Shown here in pieces: positions 23,611-35,380 of a stretch of 64,000 nt of DNA (positions within the stretch are counted from its first letter, which is position 1; each line of letters starts with the position of its first letter). The notes under the pieces are model-generated. The model saw only the letters and a list, made by a program, of their open reading frames with translations, did no database searches and was not told the DNA's origin. Origin of the DNA: Malachius bipustulatus (lineage: Eukaryota; Arthropoda; Insecta; Coleoptera; Melyridae); the NCBI GenBank assembly GCA_910589415.1, contig OU342630.1, positions 28,057,867 through 28,121,866 on the forward strand. The letters run 5' to 3'. The translations under genes were made by a program, and so were the position numbers.

Positions 23611-25149
23611 GGAACTAACTTTGTGAATGTTCCAACGCGGAAAGTCGAAAGTAGAAGCAGAAGAATTAAAGTATGGTTAGGTGTCATGTCAAAGATTATT
23701 AAATCTATGTGTCAAAGGGATATGCGATTGGACATGCTTTTGTTGTGAATGATAATAATTGTGATAGAGATAGTGATTTGGTTTGTTTCTTCTTTGCTTT
23801 CTTGGCTTTGCACTGGCGTGAACAGGAACAGGAACGACCTATTACTGCTATTAGTGCTAATCAAATCGATTTTCATTTTGTTTTTTAAAAGCAACGTGGT
23901 TTAAGGGAGTATTGTTAGGTTTTAGTTTTTTTCTTGCCGCTTCTCTGAAATGGATTTTTTAGTACTGTCAGTTATTGCCATCAATTTTGATCTAAAGAAA
24001 AATGATTATTTTATTTTTTACCTATTTTATTATTAATTATTAAATTGTTAACACAATGAAATCACCACAGGAACACCCAACATGCCTTAACGGTGCAACT
24101 CAAATAAATAAAAAATAAGGAATCTTGCCTTTGTCTCTAATTATTAAGCTTCTTGTCTGTTTTGTCATAATATGGCCAAATTTAATAAACATGCTGCGTT
24201 CGGTGATCACATCTGTTGCCTTCCTATGAGAAAATTTAGTTCGTTAATTCACATTTACGTTTTTACTCTCAGAACATTAGCATCCTACTAGCAAATCTCC
24301 TAACCCAAATCTCGACCCCCTATAATCGACCATTTGCAAGTGCAAAATTGGTGTGTGATCCCTCCTTCTACCACGCATACAGTTTTATAAAGCAGTTATA
24401 GAAATTAATCTGTGGCTTGAAGATAAATGTTTAAGGCCAAAGTCCAGTAAAAAAAACAAAAATTTCAAAATATAGGTAAGATGAAAAATGACAAAAATCT
24501 CGCATAACCTTAGATTTCAGGTGAGTTACAGAAAACTGAACTTTACAATGAAAATGTGTAATTCACGTACAAAAAAAATACAAATCTATTTCCTTGTTTT
24601 TTAAGCATTTAAGTTGTCTTAGATCTCAATCTCTCGCTCTGATTTCATCACGAAATCGTCAGATTAATAATCATGAATTAGCATAAAACATGCACCAGTT
24701 ATTATACCCGAGGCTGGATGTGAGATTATGATCCAGACTTGATGGTTCTGTTCGCCAGACTGCTGTTTAGTAAGAGTAATTATCATCAGGAAGTAAATGA
24801 TTGTTTTTCACAATATAATCGCCTACGAACAATGTAAATTACAGTACTTAAAAAATCAGTTCTTCGGAGTCTGTTCTTGCAGTTAACGTGGGAGGATAAA
24901 TTGGATCGTCGACTGTAAATACTGTAATTGATATGTAATCATGAATGTTTTTATGTAAATCACCTTCAAGGTGCCTTTTGAATTCCTGACAGGATTAATA
25001 CAGTGAGATCTGAATGTTACATAACTTATTAACTGGTTAATTTTTTTTTGGCGAATGTAAATGATTCCTTTATGGTCGTATTTTTAAATGTTCTCTAATA
25101 AAACTTGTTACTAATTGAATACATTCCACACAACTTATTTTGTTAGCTC
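23611..25149. other. No recognisable feature
   Basis: AT-rich. No domain, tRNA or inverted repeat identified. Confidence 0.4.
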
Positions 25150-25440
25150 AAGGGCCGGTTATCCGTACAGTGATTAAGTACTTTACTCTAGTCAAACTAT
25201 CTAATCTGTGATTATCTAACAGTTTTTGTTGTTCAAAAGTCAAAAGTTAAGCGGTGTTAAAAATTGAATACAGATTAGCAGTTAATCTGTGATTTGACAG
25301 TTAATCACAGATTAAGGAAAACTTTGCGTTGTTCAAAGCCAGTTGAACGTAATTAAGTATGTAAATCTGTAGTTAGGTTAATCACAGATTTTTGGGTGAT
25401 TAAACCATTTGAACATATTCAAAGTGACAACTTGACATGT
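25150..25440. mobile_element. Cluster of TTAATCTGTGATT motifs; probable MITE
   Basis: The motif TAATCTGTGATTA and its complement occur at about 25202, 25282, 25302 and 25376, in both orientations, with 'TTGTTCAAA' beside two of them. Repeated subterminal motifs in alternating orientation are typical of non-autonomous DNA transposons. Exact ends are not visible. Confidence 0.4.
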
Positions 25441-25956
25441 CATAATTTTATTAGTTTATCAGTTCAATTTATAATAGAACCACAATAACGATTATAGAAG
25501 AATTTATCGATATAATTACCATCTTTTATAATTATTTTTATAAAAGTAGTATATTGTAAATTGTAACAGTAAAGTATAAAAAATGTCAAATCAATCATCA
25601 ACATCATCTGTGTTTCTCACTTCTTCCAACCAACCAGTCGAATGACCTTTAATTTAACAAGAAATAGGTAGGATAACTGGGATACCTATCTATCGATCCT
25701 TTGAACTTGAAAAACAAAGAACAAAGTATCTAGAGTAGGTACTTTGAGTAATAAAATGTTTTTTAGGTAGGTACTTGAAACTTTGACGACCTATAATAAT
25801 GCGTTGCTAGTATTGAGACAGTATGATGAGCTTTACTCCTCATCCAGCTTATCATGATACTCATGACGTTTCCACTCAACGTAAACACTGTGAAAAGGCT
25901 GCAAATTTAGTCAATTAACCAAACTAAAATATTTTAAATTATTATTATTCTATATC

Positions 25957-26141
25957 GGGTGATCGACAACATTTTTCATCAACTATAGTGCCTTGGAAAA
26001 AATGATGCATGTCTGCTAGTCTTTCAGATAAAATGCAAACTATTTGTAGGTGTGCTCAAGTGCAATGAGCTCAGACATGACTGCAATAGCTGTTTCTCTC
26101 TTCCAAGTCACTAGTTGATGAAAAATTTTGTGGATCACACG
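25957..26141. mobile_element. Short MITE, ~50 bp inverted ends
   Basis: ATCGGGTGATCGACAAC and TTTTTCATCAACTATAGTG at the left are mirrored by CACTAGTTGATGAAAAA and GTGGATCACACGAT at the right. About 185 bp in all, non-coding. Confidence 0.7.
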
Positions 26142-27329
26142 ATATTTTTTAATTTAAAATTGCATTTTAGATTGCTCCACTTTTTTTTTGTTTTTCATAA
26201 ATCTTTTTTTAGCCCAGTAGAAATTAACATTAAAACGCAATTCTTGATATAGTTCTGGTTGTGTAGTATCTTGTATGGACCAATTAGGGTGGTGTGCATT
26301 TTCATTTTTATCTGCTTTCTGTTTTTTAGAGATTGTATGTGAACTGTTTGTCTGACAGACTTCGTTCTGTGCTTTAATAATAATCAAATTAAATTTAATG
26401 TACTTATGTAACTTTATTTTTATGACTTTTCTCATAGGACGAGCGATTTTGACAATATTTTGCTCCAGGCGGAAGCAAAGTTTAAAATTGACAAATTTCG
26501 AGAAAAAAGGACCGTCTTACAAAGGGTCATAACTTGGTCCCTACACATAGACCTAGAATATAGGTCTATGTCCCTACATAGATTTTATATACCTGCGGTT
26601 GGAGTTAAATAATTGTTGCAAATTTAATTAACTTTGAAATAATACTTACATTGGTACCTACAGTTATGACTTTTCAAGCAAACAATGAAAAAAAGCGAAT
26701 TCGCGTGGTGCGCAGCGAGCACAAGTTTTTCGAAAATAAAAGTTTGGGATCACACCACTTTAATTGGTCCATCTAACATACCAAAAAAACAGAACTACAT
26801 CGAGTAGGTAATTTTTCCGATTCTAGTTTTTTTATTGTCAATTTCTACTGGGATAATTATTTAAAACTTCACATCATTTATTAGGCGTCGATCCCTGCAA
26901 GCTTCACCATTATCAGCAAGTCCAGAGAAGGACATATTCAACCAGCAGTGTGGAGTAGGTTGATTCATAACAGATTTTTCTTAGGACTTTACATTAACGC
27001 ATTAATTTGCTTTAGTTCTAAGAATTGTCAGTATTCCTATTTAATTCTACCAAGCAAATCTGACAATAATACTCCTATCGGAAACATTAAAAAATGCAGT
27101 ATTTTGAAATAAATAAAAAAAATAATCATAGAACATCTCTTTTGAATATTCTTCTCGTATGTAAAATTTCCAACTAAAGAAATGTATTCTTCTTTAAGAA
27201 ATAATAATGCAATTCTCTTCAGGCACGGTCACAGTGAATTAGTTTCAATTGCCAATAAGACCAACAGGAATGATATAGTTACGATGATGAAGGTACAATC
27301 AGGCGTCTCCATCATCAATATCAATCAGG
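26142..27329. other. No identified gene; one unrecognised open frame
   Basis: A minus-strand open frame of 93 codons (26435-26154) is Lys/Asn-rich, as expected of AT-rich DNA, and I recognise no domain in it. Otherwise nothing. Confidence 0.3.
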
Positions 27330-27510
27330 TGGGATAATTGCCGGCATTCTCTAGTAATCAATAGGAATAGCCGTAGCCGGGAGCCGCGTGGTGCGAGCTT
27401 ACGGTAGCTAATCGCCGGGAGCAATTAGCCCGTTCGCTCTGCACAATGAATGACATATTGGCGCCCCGAAGGGAAATTCAATGGTCCATTGTGGCGAATA
27501 ATTTAAGAGT
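27330..27510. promoter_or_regulatory. GC-richer island, candidate regulatory element
   Basis: The stretch with GCCGTAGCCGGGAGCCGCG, TAATCGCCGGGAGCAATTAG and CACAATGAATGAC is GC-rich between AT-rich flanks. It contains homeodomain-like CAATTAG and SOX-like ACAATG cores. No coding or transposon signal. Function inferred only. Confidence 0.3.
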
Positions 27511-27796
27511 TATGCTCGAGGGTTATAGATTTCTCAGTTGGAGCTCTATCTCTGGTCAATAATATCTTTGTCGTAATTAATAAAATGTTATGATGTGATT
27601 ATAGATGGTGGATTGGTTCTTAGGTGCATGAACCTCTTAATCAAAACTTAAATCAACAATCAAAATCGACAAGTATACTCTTGAAATTGTCCACCTCACT
27701 GGGACCATCCTGATAGAACTTAAAATACCAAGACACAGGACACAGTTAGTATCTCGACGTGTTATCATCTCGTCAAAAGATTATGCTGGGTATATA

Positions 27797-28107
27797 AGCC
27801 GGCTACTCACTTTGCTCCTGCCAAGTGAATTACTTAGCGAGTACTTGTCAGTATTTGTGCAAGTAAAATTAAAACCGTATACATTTACGTCCGCGTGGCA
27901 GAGCAGGTGACGTATGGCGCGATCTTGAAAACACTTTGCAAGTAACGACGATTGACTTGGGAGTCTTGGGACAGTTTACCTATGGTAAGTAGAAGTGATG
28001 GCGTGGCAAGTATATCTGAGTTGCACGACGCGTCGTCATACACACAACGCGGAACTCGTCAAGTATTCACAAATACTCGGCAAGTAGCACGTAGTGAGTA
28101 GCCGTCT
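27797..28107. mobile_element. MITE with AGCCGGCTACTCAC ends
   Basis: The left end AGCCGGCTACTCACT is mirrored by AGTGAGTAGCCGTCT, with TA on both outer sides. Internal subterminal copies of AAGTATTTGTG-like motifs occur (TCAGTATTTGTGCAAG near the left, CAAGTATTCACAAATACT near the right). It is GC-richer than its flanks and has no transposase. Superfamily not determined. Confidence 0.7.
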
Positions 28108-28300
28108 TAATAAAGGTTTTCTTCTGGCTTTTTTGTAATAAAAATATTTTAGGTCAGTATAATTATCTGAGATGTTTTGTCAGACATATGCATAGGTACT
28201 ACACTCGGTATTATCTAATTCCTCCTGGTGCCAGTGTCAGTGTTTCTGCCCTCTTATGGTAGGTATAGTAACGCGATCCATCATCACATCTTATTTTTTA

Positions 28301-28739
28301 TTTTGTTAAATCGTTTCATAAAGTTGCTTTTTTGATTGTATTTTTAGTTTCGAAATGACATTCCTTCCTGCACAAGTGCCTAAAAATGACATGAGAATTA
28401 AAAGCAAGTTTTCATGAATCTTAATGATAATGCCACTTTGACAATATAAAATACAATCTCTATATAGAGTATAAATTTATATTTCTTGACAACTTAGAAT
28501 TAACAAAAAATTGTTTCGTGATGATTTAACAAAAACATCTTGTGTGACACAAGTTGAAAAATAGTGCTTTTAAGCACGGACGGAAAAATGTCAAACGAGG
28601 CCGAAGGCCGCGCGAGGTTGACAATAATTGTCAAATGCGTAAAAGTATGTCAATTTTAGACACTTGTGCCTAAAAGAATGTCATTTAGAAACTAAAATGG
28701 TAATCAAAATGGCAACTTTATGAAACGGTTTAACAAAAC
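28301..28739. mobile_element. Foldback/MITE, AAGTTGC / GCAACTTT arms
   Basis: TTTTGTTAAATCGTTTCATA at the left mirrors TATGAAACGGTTTAACAAAA at the right; arms of about 90 bp continue through CACAAGTGCCTAAAAATG and its counterpart. The loop has a GC-richer box with AAGCACGGACGGAAAA and GAGGCCGAAGGCCGCG. A related copy lies at 30770-31165. Confidence 0.7.
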
Positions 28740-29410
28740 ATTTGTCAGTATTATTTTATATGACGCTACAAAATTCTTACTTTTCGTTACATAGGTACTT
28801 CTGTCAGACCAATAATTAAAGTTGACATTGGACTTGTCAACGAAATTATTTAATTTTTTATTTAGTTTTCGAGGAATTAAATAATTTCCTTTTTTCTGCG
28901 ACGGGCTCAAAGTTTGACCTTTTTCCCCGTTGACAGGTAGAAAAATGCCTCATTATATGAGCTGCATCTTATCGGGGAAAAAAAAACGAATTTAGCAGGA
29001 AAAAAAATGAGTACTTTTTTCCCCGAAATGGCGGCTTAGGTATAGCTACTATTAACACTCAAATATCATTAAATTTATATCCAATACGTAAAGGAAAGTT
29101 ACCTTATTATCCAAATGGCAATTATTAAGGGAATTTTCATAATAACCACTATCCATATTATTAAATTCACTCATCGAAAACTAACAAGAATCTTTGCAAA
29201 ACTGTCTTCATAATTTTAATTACATTATTAATATGACGTTTATGTAATTAAATCGTTTCGTTACCCAGGCAACGTCAATTACGATAAAAGACAGTTTGAA
29301 AATCCAAGTTTAACATAAATCATTTTTCCGACATAATTTTCAGTTACCTATCTAACTACGTTTTTCGACATTCTAACACTGATATTTCTTCTCGCAGAAA
29401 AAATTTTTAT
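28740..29410. other. No identified gene
   Basis: Contains a short CTTTTTTCCCCG / CGGGGAAAAA inverted motif around 28918-29025; otherwise nothing. Confidence 0.35.
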
Positions 29411-29495
29411 ATTACACACAAGAAAAAAGTGTGATGTTAGCTCTCGATGTGTTTCTCCCCTCCGCTATAAAATCACTTTTTTCTCTTGTATAATA
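29411..29495. repeat. Short hairpin, ~24-bp arms
   Basis: TTACACACAAGAAAAAAGTG and the mirrored CACTTTTTTCTCTTGTATAA enclose a 35-base loop; possibly a minimal MITE. Confidence 0.6.
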
Positions 29496-29924
29496 AATAA
29501 CTATTTTTTAGTCAAAAAAAAAACTTACTATTTACGAATAGGAACGTGTTACATAATTTGAAAGGAATTCCAACTGTCTCTTAGAATATTTGTTAATATG
29601 CAGGGCCCTCCATTTAAAAAACCGTACCTTTCATAATTTTCATATGCAGCGGTAAGAGCACGATTTTTGAACGACCTTGTATTATAACGCACAGCGAATT
29701 TCTTTGTGTAGAAGTAATGGAGAGGACATTGTCAAATTATATCCAAATTTTTCAGCTTTCTACGAGTCAAAATAACACCGCATAATACACATTTAATGAA
29801 AGTCATGTTTTGACTAAAAAGTAACGAAATTACTTAATTCCTCGAAAACTGCTAAAAATAGGTATAGGAGTGTCTAAACAAAAATAACCGGAAAACAATA
29901 GCGAACCCAAAAAATGCAATAATA

Positions 29925-30121
29925 TACAGGGTCTCTCATTTAAAATATCAACGTTTTTGCAATTTTTCGAAATAAGCGGCAACGTCGCAATGCCTAATAT
30001 ATTTTAGATCGATAGAGCAGAGCCAAATATTCAAGTGACTAAATTTTCAGAAAAATCCAATGACTCGTTTCCCGTAAAGGTCTAAGTTACCCACATACCC
30101 TCGACTGTGAATCACCCTGTA
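29925..30121. mobile_element. Short MITE, second copy at 59100-59328
   Basis: Begins TACAGGGTCTCTCATTTAAA and ends GAATCACCCTGTA. The inside (CGCAATGCC, ATCGATAGAGCAGAGCC, TGACTCGTTTCCCGTAAA) matches the reverse complement of 59100-59328. Inverted ends are only about 8 bp. Confidence 0.7.
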
Positions 30122-30537
30122 TATTATATCACTACAAGACAAGACAACATACCCACTTTGCAGTATTTAAGACCTATTACGACAATGATGACGTTTTTGA
30201 TTCTTTTATAGGCGACTAGTATTAGAATGCTGTGATTATTAATGTCAAAATCGTGTACAATCCCCCACTTTGATGCATCCGTGCAATACTGTTGTGCCAG
30301 AATGTGCACTTTATGGCACAGGACTGTCAGTACTTACCATAATAACAACTATACTAAAGTAGGTACTGAACTATTAGTAAAATATTGTTTGACGTCGTTG
30401 TCAACGTTGAACACGTGATCGTTCAACGATTGCTTTTGAACAGTTTCATATTATTTAATGAAATGAATTAGAATATTTATTTTTTACTAATCCTGTCAGG
30501 ATTATTAAATTAAAACGCTAGTCGCCGATAAAATATC

Positions 30538-30660
30538 GTATAAGAATTCGTCCATAATGTGGGATTATAGCAGTCGTTTTTATGTTGCATTCGCTGCGCT
30601 CATGCACCAATATCATTCACTCCTGCCATAATCGCTTACATTATGAACTAATTTTATAAT
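30538..30660. mobile_element. Short MITE with TCCATAATGT / ACATTATGAACTA arms
   Basis: Left TATAAGAATTCGTCCATAAT is mirrored by ATTATGAACTAATTTTATA; the arms extend through GGGATTATAGCAG and CTGCCATAATCGC. Small loop with CGCTGCGCTC. Non-coding. Confidence 0.6.
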
Positions 30661-30769
30661 GTACTATTATAGTCTTTTCAATGATTAAGGTAATCACGAG
30701 AATACCTGTATTACTGATTTTTCTTTTTTAAATAAAAATAGCTATTTGTCATATCTACAAGTTGCAAAA

Positions 30770-31165
30770 TATGAGTGTTTTAAGCACGGACGAAAATTAT
30801 TGTGAAACGAGGCCGAAGACCGAGTTGCGAGGGCTCATTCTACACTCCTTTTGCAACGTGCACCACACAGGATTTTTTGTTAAATCGCCAAGAAACGACA
30901 ATATTTTTTTAACTACGTCGTCAAGAAATATAAATTTATACATAGTGTTTCGTTTGCCACATAAACTCCACCACATAGAGATTAGTAGTTTATATTATCA
31001 AAGTAACAGTCACGAAGCTTCATGAAAACTTGCTGTTAATATTGTTATTTATGTCACTTTTAATCACAAGTGCGTAAAAGTATCACTTTTAAGCATTTGC
31101 GTCTCAAAGAATTCATTTCGAAACTAAGATGGTCATCGAAATGGCAACTTTATGTAACGAGTGAT
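30770..31165. repeat. Partial copy of the 28301 foldback family
   Basis: Shares TTTTAAGCACGGACG, AACGAGGCCGAAG, CACAAGTGCGTAAAAGTA and AAATGGCAACTTTATG with 28560-28725 in the same orientation. The middle also has TTTTTTGTTAAATCG as in the arm. Diverged; ends unclear. Confidence 0.55.
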
Positions 31166-31294
31166 CCGTGAGTTAATACTCACAACTCAAACCAAAGAAA
31201 GTGACCATACTTTCTGCTGTGAGGAAACCTTACCTTCACAAGAATTAATACATACTCAAGCAATGGTTAAGATCCAGCTGTTACTATCCCTGCT

Positions 31295-31612
31295 TTATTT
31301 TTCCAAATCCAATCTTAGCTCAGCTCCTAAGCATATGCTTAGAATACTTGACTCCGTACAGAAAAGAGCCCTTCGCTTGATCGGAGACCCGGATTTGACA
31401 AAAAAAAAAAATAGATATTCTCGAACATCCGAGAATAGTAGTTGATCTGAGCCTGTCTTACAGAGATTTTATGGGAAATGTTCAAAAAACGTTTGATCCC
31501 ACCTCCCACCTAAAACAAAGCAGGGCAGAAATAAAGGCCGAGCCGCAATAGCTCATTCGTATCATGTTCAGCTCGTTACTCCTCGTACTATCGTATTTCA
31601 GACTTCTTTTAT
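31295..31612 (+). pseudogene. LINE RT C-terminal remnant
   Basis: The frame reads 'APKHMLRILDSVQKRALRLI' then GDPDLTK, the conserved region after the RT domain in insect LINEs. After a frameshift at an A-run near 31400 and a stop, about 31535-31612 gives 'AHSYHVQLVTPRTIVFQTSF'. The fragment at 32884-33165 on the minus strand is another copy of the same family and preserves the part lost here. The remnant stops at 31612 with GTAAAAGGTAAAA. Confidence 0.7.
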
Positions 31613-32633
31613 ACAGGGTAAAAGGTAAAAATTTCTAAAAGGTACCACCAACGCTCAACCACAGATTTCCGAGTACAAAATATGCTGATTTAACCGAAAT
31701 TATCTATGTCACTTTGGAAAAGTACTCCATGGGTTGTGTTTCCTGAGGAATACAGCTTGTAGCGATTTGAATTTGAATCGTTATCGAATTTGAAACGTGA
31801 ATTATTCATTCATCTAAGCTCATTCACTACGCGCAAAGCTAGGGATACTCCTCATCAGTGCATGTTCGTTTTCAAAAAAAAAAGGTTACTTCTAAGTTTA
31901 TTTGATAACTATTATCATTTTTTCCTTATAATTTTAAACAATTCTTTTTATCGAAACGTATTGTGGTGCCACAAACAGAGCTCGGTTAGTACAAATTACA
32001 GTCTTTTTCTCTTGTTTTTTTTTGTCAATTGCTTTTCACAATATGTCAAATAATTTTCCTTTTTTTTAATTACTAGTCATTGAATTATCAATCAATTTCA
32101 CTTTATGTCCAATTATTGGTTTTAGTTTATATCAATTCATTTTCCCATTTACGTGCAGTAACAGTATCATACACATTGGAAAAGAGGAAAGGGGAAAACA
32201 GACAAAACATGATTTTGATCTTGACAAATTGGAAAACACAATTCAAAAGAGGAAAACAAAGAGAATTTACTCTTGTCTGAATCTTTTTCGTCGATTTAAG
32301 TCCAAGTCTAGTAATATGACAGGATTATCTATTGAGACATGAATCGATCGAGGCACGACAAAGATTACTGGAACATAGATTGTTAACTGTATTTTCTCTT
32401 TAATTTAATTTTAATTTTTATCACATAAAATTAATGACTTTTTCTCGAAAATTTATTTTACAATAATTATTGTTATTGTAATGACAATAATTATAATTTT
32501 TCAGCATAGGTCACTAAAATAATAACATTTACAAAAAATTCAATTTTGCAGTAAACAATCTGCCCCCTTTGAAAGGATTAAGTATACCTTTCAAAACAAT
32601 CTAGTTAATTCACAAAAACAACCAGAATAGTAA
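31613..32633. other. No recognisable feature
   Basis: AT-rich; open frames at 31790 and 32080 have no recognisable product. Confidence 0.35.
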
Positions 32634-34148
32634 CTAATATTGTCTAGGGCAAAAACAAATTTGATTTAAAGCTCGTTTCACTGTCCCATTTAATGTTTTC
32701 ACGCTCACCACACGCACACCTTCATCATGGCCGGGATGTAGTCCAACTATATGACCCTTCGGCCAGTTCAGAGGAGCTGTATTCTCACGTCGTAGAATCA
32801 CCAACTTTCCTTCTTGGATTTCTTCTTTTGTCTTATCAGTCCACTTGTGGCGTTGTTGAAGACTACTCAAATACTTCTTTTTTTATTGAAAATGCACATG
32901 CACTGCAGGGAAATCCCTATGACGCTCTGGGAGCGGTGCATGAGCGGAGATATCGATTCACGTTGGCCTTGAATCTCTGTAGGTTGTATACTTCGGGAAA
33001 CACGCCCTTTGGAATGCTATTCCAAAGAGATGCGGTTCTATACATAAAAGAAGTCTGAAATAGGGTGGTATACGAGGTGGTAACGAGCTGAACCTGATAC
33101 GAATGAGCGTCTGCGGCTCGACGTGTATTTCTGCCCGGTCTTGTTCTTGTGTCCATCGCTTCGCTTCCAAAAATGCTGCACCATTTGCTGCACGTGTTGA
33201 AATTCATTCAACCGGGCTGGCTTGATGTCTTCCACATTTGTTTGAGGTACCGCAGTGAGTGGCTCTCCGATGAGAAAATGGCCAGGTGTGAGGGGAATTA
33301 ATTCTAAGGGATCATCTGATAAGGATGTTCAGGGACGGGAGTTCATGATGCCTTCGATCTGAACAAGCTGAACAAGCAAGTAAACCTCCATAACTTAATT
33401 TTGAGTTCCCTAATATACCAGACAAAAATGATATTTTAAACTCTTTATTGCCGCCTCCCATATACCACCAAAATGTGGAGATCTGGCAGGAGAAAATTTC
33501 CAACTTATGTTGGTATTATTCAACCAATTGACAACATTTTCATTATTGGATACATTTTTTATGATATCCATCAACTTATTGTTGGCACCTACAAAGGTGG
33601 TGCCATTATCAGATCAAATGGACCTACAAATTCCCCTTCGAGAAACAAATCTTTTAAGACAATTTAAAAATGAATTTGTGGACAAATCTCCAACAAGTTC
33701 CAAATGAACAGCCTTTGACCACAAACAAATAAAGACTAATAAGTAACATTTTATTAATTTTCTATTTTTAAGCTTGCCATCCTTTATTAAAAACGGTGCT
33801 GCAAAATCGACACCACTCTTTACGAATGGCCGAGAAGTTGTGATGCGTTCACCAGGCAAATCACCCATAAAAGGATCGGAACTAGTGGGCCTAGCCTTGA
33901 AACAAATAATACAAGAACGAGTTATTTTTCTGACGACACTTTTTCTCTTCAAAGACCAATACTTACTACGTATTGCATATGATGTTAGACAAGGACCGGC
34001 ATGCCCATTTCGAATATGTCTATGTAAAATAACTAACTTCGTAAAGGGGTGATTAGCTGGCAATACGATAGAAAATTTTCGTTCAGTAGGTATGTTTGCT
34101 TTTGATAACCTTCCCCCAACTTTAAGAATATTTTCCGAATCCAGAAAG
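32634..34148 (-). pseudogene. BEL/Pao pol: integrase and C-terminal domain
   Basis: Minus-strand pol of a BEL/Pao LTR retrotransposon. From 34148: 'ILKVGGRLSKANIPTERKF', the integrase zinc-binding region (HRHIRNGH...CIICFKARP; H-H-C-C) and the core start 'SGVDFAAPF' with its catalytic Asp. After a stop near 33614, a different frame (about 33520-33420) gives 'SPHFGGIWEAAIKSLKY', the block with the catalytic Glu. Then 'DIKPARLNEFQHVQQMVQHF', and at 32870-32634 the DUF5641-type tail ('SSLQQRHKWTDKTKEEIQEG', 'GTVKRALNQICFCP'). Integrase inserts the cDNA into the host genome. A LINE has inserted between HFWKR and YLSSLQQR. Frameshifts make it dead. Confidence 0.82.
32884..33165 (-). mobile_element. 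5'-truncated LINE inserted in BEL pol
   Basis: Minus strand reads 'AADAHSYQVQLVTTSYTTLF', 'FMYRTASLWNSIPKGVFPEV' and 'YNLQRFKANVNRYLRSCTAP', the C-terminus of an insect LINE polyprotein, followed by a stop, a short 3' UTR and AATAAAAAAAG at the junction. On either side BEL pol reads HFWKR and KYLSSLQQR, which are adjacent in BEL proteins, so the boundaries are set by the host reading frame. A target-site duplication is not clear. The LINE points the same way as the BEL element. Confidence 0.75.
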
Positions 34149-34157
34149 GGACTTATT

Positions 34158-34762
34158 AGCTAGGAATAGACGAAGCAATTTGCTGGCCGATTTGATCGCC
34201 ACGAGCAAACCCGGAAGATAAATCTCTTCGTCTGTGGTAACTCAGCACGCCATGCCAAGAGCCATACCAGAACCGTAGACGCCTCTGGCACGGCTTGACA
34301 GTATTTTCTGCCATAAACGAACAGACTTTACTGTCAGACTAGCGCGATGCGCGATACGCTCGCAGCAGCTCGTTTTCCCTTTTTGTTATTATTATTATAC
34401 TTTGACATTATTATCAAATATTAATTAGCTTAAAAATACCGCGTAAAAATAATTTTCACTAATTACAACTAGGTATAAGCGTTAAAAAAAAGATTTTAGG
34501 CATGGCTCGCAACCTCTTGAAATTTTCTACAGATCACGAGCCACGCAAATCCGACCGATAAATCGTGTAGTTTCCCCATAAACGTACACATTTGCATGTG
34601 ACGAGCCACTCCGACGGATAATTCGTACGATTATTAGCGTGGACGTTTTTATGGTGTGACTTGAAAAATCTGTCAACGCTGCTCGACACGAGCAAATCCG
34701 CCGAATTTGCTCGTGGCGATCAAATCGGCAAGCAAATCGCTTCGTCTATTCCTAGCTAATGA
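34158..34762. mobile_element. Foldback element inserted in BEL pol
   Basis: TAGCTAGGAATAGACGAAGC followed by the TTTGCTGGCCGATTTGATCG block is mirrored by GCTTCGTCTATTCCTAGCTA at the right end; arms are about 65-70 bp. The loop holds three more dispersed GACGAGCCACTCCGACGGAT-like motifs. BEL pol flanks both sides, but the pol codons next to the two ends are not contiguous in BEL proteins: RT core and RNase H are missing. Confidence 0.7.
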
Positions 34763-35155
34763 CAAGAGCTTGCTCTTAGCAGAAAGCGGCTTCTTTAAAT
34801 GTAAATGATTAATATCATTCGAGAATTCAACCGACCGACCATATTTCTGTTTTAGTTCTAGATTATTTTTAAATTTTCTTTCCAAAGAGTAGAATCTTTG
34901 TATTGCACCGTCACGAGAATCTCCCAATTTTTCAACGGGTTCTTTAAATGGCAACGGCACTACAAAACGACCTGACTTAGTCCTAGAACAATTCGAAACA
35001 AAATGATTTTCACAATAAAGGCCAGTCGTGGTTAATTTGGGCGACATAGTTGTATTATTTTCGATTCTCCAAAACCTTTCCAACGAATTTAAAATTTCAT
35101 TATTCTGCTCGATCGACAAGTTACAAGTATTCTTAGACAATTTTGGAGAATTCAT
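34673..35155 (-). pseudogene. BEL/Pao pol: N-terminal RT region
   Basis: Minus strand reads 'NSPKLSKNTCNLSIEQNNEI', 'LERFWRIENNTTMSPKLTTT', 'GRFVVPLPFKEPVEKLGDS' and 'AIQRFYSLERKFKNNLELKQ', the segment between protease and RT core in BEL/Pao polyproteins. The frame is open for about 130 codons and then runs into the foldback arm: the last residues from about LARNRRSDLLADL are arm sequence, not pol. The YVDD active site is absent. Upstream LTR and gag are not found. Confidence 0.8.
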
Positions 35156-35380
35156 AGAAACAGGACCGGTACAGGACAGAGGTACCCGAAATGAGCCAAC
35201 CTAATTTTGATTATGGAAATATAGGGCTACACGGATATGATTTTATTTGCCCAACGCATCACAAATTGAAGAAAATGGGTGATTCATGAGTGACCTTACA
35301 TAGGCCAATGGTGATAAGCGGACTTCAAGGCGGGTCGAAAACCACAAAAGAAAATTTTTTTTCGTGATTGGTTACGAAGT

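Noticed and set aside
32693..33058. Plus-strand open frame of 121 codons
   Set aside because: Antisense to BEL pol and the nested LINE, which have clear protein similarity on the minus strand.
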